A stretch of DNA of 64,000 nucleotides from Cryptomeria japonica (taxonomy: Eukaryota; Streptophyta; Pinopsida; Cupressales; Cupressaceae): the NCBI RefSeq assembly GCF_030272615.1, contig NC_081406.1:112065783-112129782 (forward strand). Reading direction: 5' to 3'. The notes under the pieces were generated by a model that was given only the letters and a program-made list of their open reading frames with translations, ran no database searches and was not told the DNA's origin. How positions within the stretch are numbered: the first letter of the stretch is position 1; every line of letters begins with the position of its first letter. Shown here one piece after another: positions 47,612 through 59,670 of this stretch. The translations under genes and the position numbers were made by a program.

Positions 47612-49387
47612 ATGCGGGAGAACCAACCAGACTGCTTCATGCTATGACATAGACTCAGGAGCACGGATAGAGATACATTAGTAGGACTTGGGATATATTA
47701 TATCACATTCATGCCCGAGATTAGGGCAAACACAAGACTACTTAACACATTGGTAGAGCGATGGCATTCAGAGACTTCCTCCTTCCATCTGGCGACTGGA
47801 GAGGCGACTGTGACACTAGAGGATGTATGGCACATCCTTCGCATTCTTATACATGGGGAGATGGTAGAGTATGACCTAGTGACAGGGAGAGATACGTTGT
47901 GCAGACTATTTGAGTGTGACACAGATGATTTGGATATCTTCGAGAGGGAGATTGGTTGGGAGACCACGACATCAGAGTATGATCGACGATATGTGGTGAT
48001 AGCAATGGTGATAGCATGCTTACTAGCAGGAGATAGATGAGTACATGGATTCCCTATTGGATGGGGAAGAGTGCTAGAGTGGATGGTGTCAGAGGGGACA
48101 GTGTATGAATGGGGACCATGTGTACTGGCTATGCTGTATTTTTAGTTGCATCAGATAGCATATCAGGGAGTTCAGACTTTGAGCTGTGGAGTCACATTGC
48201 TACAGGTATGGACATTTGAGCACATAGCCATATGTCAACCGATTACAGAGAGATAGGTAGTACCACACTAACCATATGTGTCCTGCTATGGAGGAGCACT
48301 GAGACAGGGTCCATTTGGATACATATTGTATTGGCGACATGAGCTAGACAGACTGAGGGAGTTCACATGGAGGCCATATCTTGATTGCCCGAGATGGTCA
48401 GATGATCATGATGAGCTACCGTATTGCAGACAAGAGAGATACCTGATTGGGTGACCAATGAATCACTAGAGAGTGATTGAGATGTACCTACCAAAGAGAG
48501 TCAGACGACAGTTTGGAGAGAGGTAGGATGTACCGAGAGGGACTGCACACTTTGCCCGATCTCACAGAGAGATGAGTCAGTGGGGGAGGATGATTCAGCC
48601 ACACATAGCATATGATAACTTCTCACAGCTATAGTAGAGATAGTGGGATTGGAGATCAGATGTGGTGGATGTCGGGACAACAGAGGAGTATGAGAAATGG
48701 TTTGCATGATGACAGCCAGTGCCATTGACTGATCTTGATATTCTAGTACCTAGGAGACAAGAGGACTTCCCACTCACTAGAGAGGAGGAGGGAGATGAGG
48801 ATGATGAGGAGGATAAGGGTGGTGATGAGGAGGAGGAGGATGACAAGGACAGAGATGATGAGGGGGATGATGATGATGAGCCAAATTTAGGCGATCAGGA
48901 GGCATTGCAGGATATACCCATAGAGCCAGAGACAACTAGCATAGAGGATATAGAGATGTGCAGGGCTACCATAGCGAGTCAGCAAGATCACATTGCGACA
49001 TTAGAGAGACAAAATTCCATCTTGAGGACAGAGTAGGATCAGTTCTGAGCGAAGATAGCCAGACTCACAGCGGCTCGAGATACAGCAATAGCTCAGGCAC
49101 AGCGAGAAGAACAGAGAGTTACTAAGTTCATTGGGTCGATTAGGGATGCCAGTGCATGTGAGATGGCACAAATGTTGGTAGAGACTAGAGAGGAGATATG
49201 TCATACTATCGAGCAGAGAGAAGCTTCATACCGGACACGATCGAGGATAGAGAGCAGGGCATGCTCTCAGAGGTCATTGAGAAGCATGGGGGTGAGTGGA
49301 CCTATGAGACCACCACAGCCAGGACCAAGGGGGACATCATCTCTGAGACATGGCAGGGATGAGGAGGACAGAGGGAGCACCCAGTGA
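47612..49387 (+). pseudogene. Plant mobile domain (PMD) gene, antisense cargo of K
   Basis: A single plus-strand frame of about 590 codons runs from an ATG at 47612 to 49387 with no frameshift but about 15 stops, mostly TAG or TGA explained by C-to-T or G-to-A change. The N-terminal 320 residues follow the PMD layout: NTLVERWHSETSSFHLATGE, TVTLEDVWHIL, EWGPCVLAMLYF, GVTLLQVWTFEHIAI, and near 48475 VIEMYLPKRVRRQFGER. Then come an acidic Asp/Glu stretch (48777-48880) and a coiled coil to 49200, and a basic Arg/Ser/Pro tail. PMD proteins of the MAIN/MAIL type act in gene silencing and genome stability, and PMDs are also known inside transposable elements. It lies against the transcription of K. 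J has no counterpart. It is now a pseudogene. Confidence 0.8.
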
Positions 49388-50156
49388 CAGAGGCACATGC
49401 TCCTTACGATAGACAGATGACATTATGTAGTTTGACATTTATGTGGTCAGCCTGCGGGCCATACTTAGGACAGACAATCCAATTTTGTACTCCGATATTA
49501 TTTTGATATGTGATATGATATGCATCGATATGATGGGATGCAATGTGTTATGATTGATAGTTATTTTCCATGTATGGATGACTTATGCACTATTTATGAA
49601 CATGCATGGATATATTTTTATGTATTTTTGATGCATTTATAATATGAAATGGATAAAATGTTTGATATGATACTCGATGTAATGCAAATGTACTAACCAA
49701 TGAATGTAGGATGCAACATATGTGTGCGGAGATCAGAGCACTAGACCGAACTGACTATCCGAACTGACAGAAGAAATGTTAGTAAGAAGAAATGAGATAG
49801 AGGAGAGTTAAAGACGAAAAAAAAAAAACTTGCTTTCAGTAATGCACTTTGTAGGTGAGAACCTTTATTTTAATATAGTAAAATGGATGTGTAGCATCAT
49901 GGCATTGAAGGTCGGAGCTGAAATGCAACCCTTTTTGCAACAGACACATCGCAAATAAAAAACAATCACAACAACAAAAGAAAGAAACCATGAACCATCC
50001 TGGTCACTCTAAATCACTCAGTGACATCATTGAGCAACATAGGAACATGATCGAAGATAAATCAATAAAAGATAAGATGCACAAATTCAAACAAATCAAA
50101 CAAACATCTTGATCTTCATTGTCAAAAGTTGAAAGTGCTGAGAAGACGATCATGTT

Positions 50157-50235
50157 GTCTGGTTTCAGGACATGTGTTACCCCGTCTAAGACAGGACACA
50201 GTCTGGTTTCGAGTATACCACACCGTGTATAAGAC
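50157..50235 (+). repeat. Paired 35-bp repeat of K
   Basis: Units 50157-50192 (GTCTGGTTTCAGG to GTCTAAGAC) and 50201-50235 (GTCTGGTTTCGAGTATACC to GTATAAGAC), eight bases apart. Same pair type as the three in J. Confidence 0.7.
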
Positions 50236-50514
50236 CCATGATAGTAGGAACAAGGACAAATGATTTTTGGTGCTGATATTCGATTGATATGACAATTGTG
50301 ATCAGTTTGAATGTTTGGTTTTGATTAAAAAAGTTCACCTGTTAATGCATGACTTCAGTTAAAGCACAATGTGTGATTGTGTGTCATTGGAGGGATGCTC
50401 AGTGATCTGTCTATGCACAAAAGGGGGTAATTTATTGCAAAATGCTTGTTTTTTGGATTTTAATGTTTTGAAATTTTTTTGTGTTCATTTTTTTTCAAGA
50501 CTTTATTTGACTTT

Positions 50515-50640
50515 TTTAGAATTTTTTCAGGACATTTTTTGTTTTGTTTTTATTTTAGGAACTTTTTCAATTTTTTTTGAATTATTTCAGGACATTTTTC
50601 AATTTTTTTGAATTATCTCAGGACATTTTTCAATTTTTAT
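50515..50640 (+). repeat. 37-bp T-rich repeat in K
   Basis: About three units with TTTCAGGACATTTTTCAATTT or close variants joined by T runs and GAATTAT. A similar T-rich block is in J near 24290-24375. Confidence 0.55.
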
Positions 50641-51523
50641 GATTTTGCCCCCAATTTCTAGCAAGGCAAGGAATATGACAGGTGAATAAATAGCTTTTCT
50701 GAAATGATGGTGTATAGAGGGAAGACAAAGGCCTTTTATTATGGAGACAATACAGATGCAATTTCCAAGGGCTATTGCATGATGGGACAAGAGACTAGAT
50801 ATGACAATGTAAAGCAATGACATGGCATGAGGGACATGTCAAGAGGTTTTTTGAAACAATGTTTAAATTTTGCGTCCTTATGTCAGATCAAGATCAAGGG
50901 ATGAAAAAGAGTGTATAGATAGTGATAAGATATGGATAGGATAAGCAAGACCAAGAATGGATAAGGGACATGGACTGAAGGTCGGGATAGGATATGGGAT
51001 AGTGGCAGAAAGTTGCAATAAGCCAGGGAATATGGATGAAAGGTTGTAATAAGCAAATGGATAAATGACCAAAAGCTATGATGGACTAAAAGCTGCAAAC
51101 AAGATACATGATGCTCATGAAGATCCTTAGCCTTGTCCAGATCAAAGGTGGAAAGGGAAACTGGACATGAGGGACAATAGAATATGAAGGGTAATGACAT
51201 GGTATGATAGGATAATGAAGAGCAAAAGGATATAAAGGAGGAAACCTGCCCCCAAGTGTGGTGTGCAAGAAGTTCATATTTTTTTATTTTTATTTTTTTT
51301 CTTTATTTATTTATTTTTTTTCAATTTTTCACTTTTTTCAATTTTTTTTTTTTTACTTTTTCAATAGAAGATGGACAAATGATAGGGGATGGAAGAAGGA
51401 CTCAAGCGTCTTTTTGTTTGGATAGTAGCCTTGAAAAAAAAATGGACCATGACCTTTAAAAGTATACTCAAAGACGTTGGTAGGATAAGGACATGGAAAA
51501 AGAGATGAAACTAAGGCAATGAT

Positions 51524-54370
51524 TTATGCAAAGGATTGGACCAGAGGGATGGAAGGATGGAAAATATGCATTGGATAATGGATAGGGTATTGGAAGAATT
51601 GGGCTTGACTGGATGGAAATGAAGGCAAGATTGACATTGGCACACACCTTGAGGGGTGATGGACTGATGGAGGAAAAATGGATCTCAGATTGTGAGATTT
51701 GGATGGAGGAATAGCTTGGGATTTTGGGACATAAGGGCCCAAAATGGATGAGGAAGGTGATGGAGGAATAGAATTGGAATGTTTGGATGGAGGAATAGCA
51801 ACTTTGGATGCCAAGTTGGATGTTTCTTTAGGCTTTTGTGCTTCAAGGAGCCGCTTAGGGATCCACATGGTTTTTGATTTTTCATGCTTTTGTGGTTCCT
51901 TGGAGTGCTTTGCTTGCACAAGGGATTTAGGAACCCATATATATTTTGACTTTACTTTATTTTTCTCAGTGGGCCTTTGTGGCCTTTTGGATATTTCTTT
52001 TTCTTTATAGATCATATTTTTCTTTGTTTTGACATGTTGATTATATTGGACATGTTGATCCTTGAATACATGTGGATTTTTAGACTTATGACATTTACAC
52101 TTGGCATCCAAATTGCTTGGAGGGGGAAAGGAATGCATGAATGGATATGAATGAAATGGAGTTCTTTTGGATGGATGGAATTTACTCAAGGATGTGTGCC
52201 TTTTCTGACCTTGCATAAAGGATGAATGGATATAAGGACCTAAGATGGATGGAAGGTATGATGGGGAAGGGATATGTTTTGATTTTGATGGAGGGATACC
52301 AACGTCTTGAGAGTGAGTTGTGTAGACATGAGCCTTAAGATATTCTTTGATATGGAGGGGTTCTTTCTCATGAAGGTCTACTCCTTTTCCTTTATGAATA
52401 TCTTGACTTGTAAGATACTCTTTTCTTTGGGAAGAAGACGTGAGTCCATTATGAGGTGGATATGATATGAGAGAAATAATGAGATCTTGAAGTGGATTGG
52501 ATTGCACCAAAGTGGAAGAACCCATTATGCATGTCGAGGGTTCATGAACATCTTGCACTGACACGTTAGAATCATGAAGGGGATTAGGATCATGAGGGGG
52601 ACTAGGATTATGTAGTGGACATGGTTCAATGACAGGCTCTTCAAGAGATGGAATGGAAGAAATAATAGGACCATCAAAAGGAATGAGACCTTGGAGTGGA
52701 TATGCTGGATTAAGACAAGGAGATGGAGGAACAAAAGGATCTTGTGGAGGATTTAAAGGAATAATTTGATCTTGACAAGGAGGAAGATCATTGGAATCCT
52801 CTTTAAAGGTGCTTTTCTCTTGGCTTTTAATGGGACTATCAGAAAGGATGGAAGGGATATCTTGATATTTCTTAGGAAGTGGAATGTCAATGGGATTTGA
52901 AAGGACATTTTTTTCGTGAAATGGAAGGGGATCATTTGGGATTGGATGGACTGGGATATCTTGATCTTGCTTGGGGAATGGAGTGTCAATAGGACTTTGG
53001 ATAGGATGGACAAGAATAGGGGAATCATCATGAGTGTCTGGGAACATGGGGTCCTGGTCAAAAATTGGATGGGATGATAAGGTTTCGGGATCTTGATCTT
53101 CATCTATTTCAAGACATGTTTCTTCATGCTCTAAATTATCCTCTTTACATGGGGTTGGACTTTGGATATGCATGGGGGATTCTAACAAGGGATTAATGGT
53201 TTGGCATGAAGGAAATGCACTTTGAACATTTGTGATTGATTCTCGCAAGGAATCAATGCTTGAACATGAGGAAGAGGGACTTCGAATGGGGTCCTCTAAA
53301 ACAAGTAATGGCAATAAAGTGCATGGTGGCATTGAGTCTTGTATTTCTGAAACATGACAAGGATGTGCATCATGAATTGGATTATCTCGGCAATCAATTA
53401 TGGATAGCCCTTGAATAATGTCATCCTTAGGTGTATTGTTTGATGAGGACAATATGGAAGGTTCTTGTGAAACTTCTAAAGGTGTAGGGATAGATGCCAC
53501 TGGAGAGTCAATTTGCTTGCGAGGGGATGAGGCATTGCTAGACATAAGTGTATTATCTTGATCTTCTTCAAAGAACTCACTTGGTAATTTCCTTAAGACC
53601 CTTGCAATAAAGCCACCTTTCTTTTTAGGTTTTGACATAGTTGTATCTGGAATTTGAACTAGTTTGGCAAAAATTTGGTCTTGGTTTGATGTCATGTTTT
53701 GATATTGGACTTGGTTGAATTATTCTGACATGTTTGAAACTTGGGTTGGTGTGTGCTGCAACCTTTGTTTTTGAATGTTTGGTTGTGGTTGTTGACATTG
53801 ATATTCCACCATTGGTTGAACCATTTACGGACATTGAATATTTGGTTGGACATATTGTTGAAATTGGACCATTGGTTGTATTGGTTGTATATGTTGAACA
53901 ATTGGTTGAAAATCTGATTGATAGGAAACACCTTCTTGTTCTTGTTGTGGAGGCACATAATGTTGAAATTGATGTTGTCTCTTTTCTTGAAATTGTTTCA
54001 TCATCTCTATTTGGGAGAGGAGAGCTGGTATGTTTGATCGTTCAAGAAGAGATCTTACATCAATTGGCTCAATTTTTGGATTTTGACCTGGAAATTTTTG
54101 AAACATTTTGGACATTTGTGATCTATTCTTCTCAATGTTTTTCACTGTTTGTTCCAATATCTCCTCTTCTTGAGCTAGTTTCTCCTCTAGTTTTTGTATT
54201 TGGAGACTTGTTTCATCATAAATAGTTTGATCGATATTGCCTTGTTGTTGGGTTGGATATAATTGTGACTGCCTTGGATTAAAATTTGATTGCATTGTCG
54301 GTTGATACATCAAACTTTGTTGCATCATTGGTGCTTGGAACCTTGTTTCAATAGACATATCACTATGCAA
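51524..54370 (-). pseudogene. Proline-rich gag-like ORF of K
   Basis: A single minus-strand frame of 949 codons from the ATG at 54370 to 51524, broken only by two TAA stops (53825-53827 and 53720-53722). Residues 1-60 are Gln/Pro-rich. A coiled coil (about residues 45-130, QIQKLEEKLAQEEEILEQTV) follows. After the stops, a short basic patch, SKPKKKGGFIARVLRKLP, precedes about 600 residues rich in Pro, Ser, Ile and Asp, with repeated PSPP/HDPNPLHD-like runs and a Lys-rich part near 51850-52050. No capsid, zinc finger or pol motif. Position next to the leader suggests the main structural product; that is inference. The frame is better kept than others here. Confidence 0.6.
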
Positions 54371-57300
54371 TGTTTTTGGGATTTTTGATTTTAAAAGGAT
54401 GATGTATGATATGCAACTAAATGCAAACTAAATAGACAAAAATGCAATCTATGGCAAGAATGCAATCTATGCTTTTGGTTGCTTTTGAAGATTTTGACAA
54501 ACTTTTTAATGCAAATCTAAAAGAGACCCTTAGGACATTGAAATGATGTCTAGACCTCAAAGGACAAAAGGACCAAGTGACAATAGGACAAATGACAATG
54601 TCTCACCTATATGATTGGATACTAAGCTAGGTTTGACCAAATGACAATGATGACAAAAAGACAAAAGTTTGACAAGGTCTAGACTTCCTAACAATAACTT
54701 AGGGTTTATCAAAGATTTGGATTACTCAAGTATGACAAGATCTAGTTTTGACACTATATGTGATGCCGGAGCATCCAGGAGGGCAAATGAACAAAGGAGG
54801 ACACCAAGGACTAAGGAGAGTGATATGACATCACTAGAGGTCAATTGGAATGTTTTGAAGCCTATAATGGCCTATTGTAATGTTGAATTCAATAAATTAT
54901 GTAAAAGTCCTAAAGGTCCTGATAAAGGCCGAAGGACCAAAATGCAATGTAATAGGATGATGGAGTCTAGATAGGTTGGATAGGAGTTTATTGTGATTTA
55001 ATGATCTTATTATGTCAAAATAAGTTGAATGGGATAGGTTTTAATTTATTAAAAGTATTAGAAATAAAGTTGAAAATTCAAATTTTGAATTTCAACAACT
55101 AGTTCCAGTTTTGGTGGGAAATAAGTTTTAGAGTTGTTTTGACATTTTAATCACTTGGATTAGTTGGAGATTGGTTGGAGTTGGTTGGGGAAGGTCTTAT
55201 AAAGTCTCTAAGTGATTTTTGTGTGGTTGGATGATGCTGGTACGGACTTGTACGGACTGTCTCAGAAAATTAATTAAAAAACTCTTTATTTGCTGTCAAA
55301 TCCTTGTTTTTTCATGCTTTCTTTGCATTGAAAGGCTAAGGGATCATCATTTCTGTACATTGGGGGTTTATTGCTTATTCCTTTGATGTATTGAGTGCAT
55401 TTTTGAAGTCTTGAAAGTATCATATTTTTATTTATTGCTGACTGTCCCAGAAAAGACAGTGATTTTTTCACTAATTTGTGAATTTCCAAGCATGTAAGGA
55501 TCCATCCTATGAATGTACAGGTCTGATTCTCATAGGATGGATGCCAAATAACATGTAAAATAGTTTACTAACCCATGATTTACAGGAAGGAGTGAAGAGT
55601 GCAGGTGTACACCATGAAAGTTGCATGAAAGTTGAAGAAAAGTGACTAGAAATGAGTGAAAATGAAGGCTAGAGTGTAGCAGCAGAGAATCTAATTGAAC
55701 AAGGGGGGTATTTTATTCATTTAAGTGTCTATACACACAATCTTGAAGGTGTTTGAACTTTGGTTGAGCCTTGGAAGTGATTGGAAGTGATATTTCTAGA
55801 AAGCCCTAGGGAAAAGGGTGATTTAGTGAGGTTTTTTGGTATTTGGGTATCTAGGAGTGCAACCAAGACCTAATACCTGAAAAATCCTTGGTTTGGGAAC
55901 ATAATAAGAGACTTTACAAAAGGGTTTAATCTGGTGTTAAGTTTTGTTGGTACTTCCTTTGTAAAGTGGGTGGTTTTTAAGGCTAAAAAGGGGCACATTT
56001 GAGAACAGAAAAGGGTCCGTCCAAAACAACCTATATTGGTTTTCTGATATGTTGTGTAACATCCAAATGGGTGTCTAAATATGTAATTTTTTTGTCAAGT
56101 GTTTTGGGATGATTTGGAGAAAAGTTGAAAATACCCGATTTGGAGGCTACAAGGAATAGAGCCTAGAAGAGTAAGTTTGGTTTATGAGTTTGAGTCTGAG
56201 TTTGGGGGTGTGTAGAACCTTGTCTTATGGTGTTTGGGATGTGTTAAGACCAATAGAGGTGTTGGAACAAACCATTTTGATGTTATCCTTGGTTGGGTGT
56301 GTTGAGTTGAGTTTGGTTTTGAATCACTTAGCATGTAGAGGATCCTTTGATGTGTCTCCTTGAGTTGATTTAATCCTTAGGGAGAGTTCCAGAGTTGATC
56401 TCTCTACATCAATATGCAAAGGGACAATTAGTATGCAAATGACCCTAATATGATATGATAATGACCTAAGCTTAATGAAGAAACCTAGGGTATGAAAATA
56501 TGAATGTATGACAATGGTATTTACTCTACTACAAGAGGAAACATGCAAATGGATGACCCTTATTGATATGCAAAGGAGTATGACCTAGATGAAACTTAAC
56601 CTTGATAGTTAACAATGAATTTGAAAAATGCAAACCTAAGATGAACCTAAATCTAAGTGACATGAATGTTGAGACAATACTTTGAACAATATTTGACAAC
56701 CATGTTTGAAGATGTTTTGAACTTTGTTGGATGAAATGCTCTTGTGTTTAACCTTGTTTTGAATCAATTTGCCTTGTTTTTGAAATGAGATGCAATTCAA
56801 CTTTTGACAAGCAAAGAAGACAAGATATTTTAACTTAGACTCAAGACAATCATGCTCATTCACACATTTCTTATGGTAGGCAAGGACATTAGGTACTTGA
56901 GAGGTAGACACATTATGGGATTGAAGGAGAATACATAGATGCTTGACCCCATGGGCTACCCTCCATGGCACTCACTTCTCAGGGCAGCCAAGCATCAGTC
57001 CCCATGGAAATCTCCCCATGGTGAACTTAGTATCTCTTACAAGTATCCAAACTTGTCCTTCCCAAGAAACTAGAAGGGTTCTTGGCCTCTAAAAACAAGG
57101 TGTTTAGTAAGGATTTTTGTTAAGTGTTACTCCTTGATGTCACGCAAGTGTGATTGAGACATTAAGCCCACCAAGATACCAAACAAATGTAGTCACGCAA
57201 GCACGATTTAGACCGTGAGGTCCTACTTAGATGTTGATATGAGAAAGAGTTCAAGGGTCATCACTTCCCAAGTAATTGCAATTCCCACGTAACCCTTCCT

Positions 57301-57860
57301 TCAAAGCTTTCACTCATCAGGTATTTGTTTATAGTGAGTTAGAATGCCAAGGTATTCTAGCCGTACTCACTTTAGGTCGTTCCCTTCTCATGATTGTCAC
57401 TTGCTTGCAAAAGCAAATGGTCGGGAAGGCAGGCCCTCTAAAGGTGACACACAATCAAAACAATGAGCATGGTATCGAAGATCTGGATTTCTGATCACCC
57501 TAAGAAGGATGAGAGCATACTCTCCTATTCCAATGTCAAACTCAACAATCAAAGAAAACATATATTCATTCCATCCTATTTAGAAATCATACTAGGTGCC
57601 TAAATATTAATTGCAAACACAAAGTTTAGAAGTAATCCAAGGCAACCTGCAAAACCAAAGTCAAAAGTTTGATATGTTTAGTCTTTGACTATCGAATCTG
57701 CATAAAAAATGTTAGTAGTTTCATTTGTTTTCTTTTCCATGTGTATGCCAAGGTGCTGCATAGAGAATCAGTACCAAAAACCAAAAAGCAGAAATAGAAT
57801 GCAAAACACAACAATTTTCAAGTAAAACACTGCTTTTTTTTACCTTTGTTTCTGGACTTT
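54371..57860 (-). other. Long leader of K
   Basis: 3.5 kb between PBS side repeats and the gag-like ORF. No gene supported; the plus-strand frame 54669-54974 and minus frame 56971-56636 have no recognisable domain. The 57330-57540 part (TCGTTCCCTTCTCATGATTG, GGGAAGGCAGGCCCTC) matches the J leader near 59750-59910. Confidence 0.45.
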
Positions 57861-57997
57861 ACACAGGAGTAGAATGCATGACACAGGTGCAGAATGCATG
57901 ACATAAGTGCAGAATGCATGACACAGGCATATAATGTCTTTAACATAGGTGCAAGTTGCTTGACATAGGTGCAGGTTGTCTCACACAAGCGCAGAAG
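57861..57997 (-). repeat. 20-bp tandem repeat at the 5' end of K
   Basis: About seven imperfect units of ACACAGGTGCAGAATGCATG on the plus strand, ending in CACACAAGCGCAGAAG. This last unit is the reverse complement of CTTCTGCGCTTGTGT at 47297. Confidence 0.75.
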
Positions 57998-58085
57998 TCC
58001 CCAGAAAGCCCTGCATTACCCTATTTTTTGGGTTTTTGACCTGCAAATCAAATCAAAAGGCACTCAAGACATGGTTAGATGGTTA

Positions 58086-58104
58086 GTTCACGTCGGGTTC
58101 ACCA
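58086..58104 (-). other. Primer binding site of K
   Basis: Minus-strand TGGTGAACCCGACGTGAAC, five bases inside the 5' LTR. A and J have variants of the same site. The matching tRNA 3' end would read GTCGGGTTCACCA; I do not name the tRNA. Confidence 0.7.
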
Positions 58105-58466
58105 ATTAATGTAAGCTAGGAAATCGGAAATCATCACAAAGAAATCAAAACTAAACTAGCTCAATCACAAAAGCTCAAATGTAATGATCTATCCTAAACA
58201 CACTCAATAAAGACATGAAAGCAAAACATTCAAAACTAAAGACTAAGCAAACCAAATGTAGATCTGAATGCTTCCTTCATGCGGCTCCATTTTCCTTCTT
58301 TCTTCTCCAAATAGCCTTTGTTTGTGGATCTCACCTTCAAGTGCATAAACCTAATGTGAAAGCAAGTAGACAAGATATTGGTGCGAGAGTACTCGAAGTG
58401 TGATTGATTTGACAAAGTGATTAGAAATTCGATAATCTGATTATTTGGGATTGAAGAAATTCATCC

Positions 58467-58474
58467 AATTTATA
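58467..58474 (-). promoter_or_regulatory. TATA box in the 5' LTR of K
   Basis: Minus-strand TATAAATT, identical in both LTRs. Confidence 0.45.
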
Positions 58475-59132
58475 GACAAATTGGAGAAATGATCAAATTA
58501 GCGTGATTCAATTCAAATGGAAATTGCAAAGCAAAAATGTCAATTATGACAATTTATGACAAATTATGCACTTTCTATGCAAAATTTGATTGATTGATAA
58601 TTCATGACAAATTATGACAAATTTCTATGTCAAATTGATTGATTGTCAATTATGACAAATTATGACAAATTGAAATGTCATTCCCATAAAATTAGGAGAA
58701 AAATAGGAGGGAATTGAAAATAGATGAATTAGAAATTAGGAAATTAGAAAATAAGGAAAATTAGGAATTAAGAAATTAGGTAAATTAATTAATAATTTGT
58801 CATTTATTAATTAATTCACAAAAAGAGGAATAATTAGTTAGTCAATTAAATAAACATTTAATTGTGACATGAAGACTTAGGATAAATAAATAATTTATTA
58901 ATCCTAGAGGAAGAAATGACAAACAAGGTTAAATGATTAAATCATGAAAACCTAGAAGATGAATTAGCAATGCAAGGATGACAATTAGGTCCTGATGTAA
59001 GATTAATTTGATGTCGATTCGATCATGATTTTGAATTGATAAAAGACCAATGCTGATAAATGATTTGATTGATAAATGCGCCAATTGATGAGGAACAATG
59101 ACTAATTGATCCAAATTGACATAATTGAGACA

Positions 59133-59369
59133 GACAATGATCGATGGCAAATTGATCACAAAATGACAAAATTGACAAGAGGACGAGGATCGATGACAAA
59201 ATAGATTGCAAGACGACAAGATTGAAAAATGACCACGATCGATGACAAATCAATCGCAAAATGACAAGATCGAACATGACAATGATCGATGACAAATCGA
59301 TCGCAAAACGACAAGATTGAAAATGATAAGGATTGATGACAAATCGATTGCCAGATGATAAGATTGATA
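59133..59369 (-). repeat. Tandem repeat in the U3 of K, right copy
   Basis: Same 50-bp units as 46224-46460. Several CGATCG sites here read TGATCA or CGATTG in the left copy, a sign of C-to-T change at CG. Confidence 0.7.
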
Positions 59370-59670
59370 AGAGGACAAAACCCTAATTAGGATTGACAAT
59401 GTCCAAAATGATGACAAATGAGCACGCACATTGATGCGACAAGATAAGATTGACCAAAACCATGACTGAAGATTGTTGTCGACAAGACCAAATTCAAAGG
59501 CGAGATGAATGAAGAATGTAGAAGAATGACTCGGTGCTCGCAAATGATAAAGACCAAGCGCGTGACATAGAAGAAATGTTAATGTGACGCAAAAACCTAA
59601 AATGAGGCAATGTGCAAATGTTAAAGTATGATTCCGCAAGCGTTGACCATTTTTAGATGTCTACAGATAC

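Larger units (their letters stand above)
49388..51523 (-). other. Non-coding segment of K between PMD and gag-like ORF
   Basis: No supported gene. It contains the paired 35-bp repeat, a 37-bp T-rich repeat (50515-50640) and a 90-bp T-rich tract near 51275-51365. The frames 50369-50611 and 51256-51459 are by-products of these T-rich runs. The part from 50100 on matches J at 23000-24700. Confidence 0.5.
45200..59665 (-). mobile_element. Element K: 14.5 kb non-autonomous LTR element with antisense PMD gene
   Basis: Complete minus-strand element in the leader of J, flanked by the perfect duplication GATAC (45195-45199 and 59666-59670). LTRs are 1556 bp each (45200-46755, 58110-59665) and differ at roughly 45-50 sites by eye, about 3%, mostly transitions, so it is the youngest datable element here. 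It has a PBS, a 3.7 kb leader, a proline-rich gag-like frame on its sense strand, and a plant mobile domain gene on its antisense strand. No pol. J is its relative. Confidence 0.85.
58110..59665 (-). repeat. 5' LTR of K
   Basis: 1556 bp, pairs with 45200-46755. One extra base near its inner end (TGTAAGC against TGTAGC). TATAAATT box at 58467-58474, tandem repeat 59133-59369. Confidence 0.85.

Noticed and set aside
48719-49036. Separate gene for an acidic protein
   Set aside because: It is in the same frame as the PMD region upstream, so it is the C-terminal tail of that gene, separated by stops.
51275-51365. T-rich tract as a poly(A) tail of a retrogene or LINE on the minus strand
   Set aside because: No LINE or gene sequence is next to it and no flanking duplication is seen; J has T-rich blocks at the same place.
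54669-54974. 101-codon plus-strand frame in the K leader
   Set aside because: No domain, no counterpart in J, and antisense to the element leader.
57861-57997. Possible CRISPR-like array
   Set aside because: Units of 20 bp follow one another without unique spacers, in a plant retroelement.
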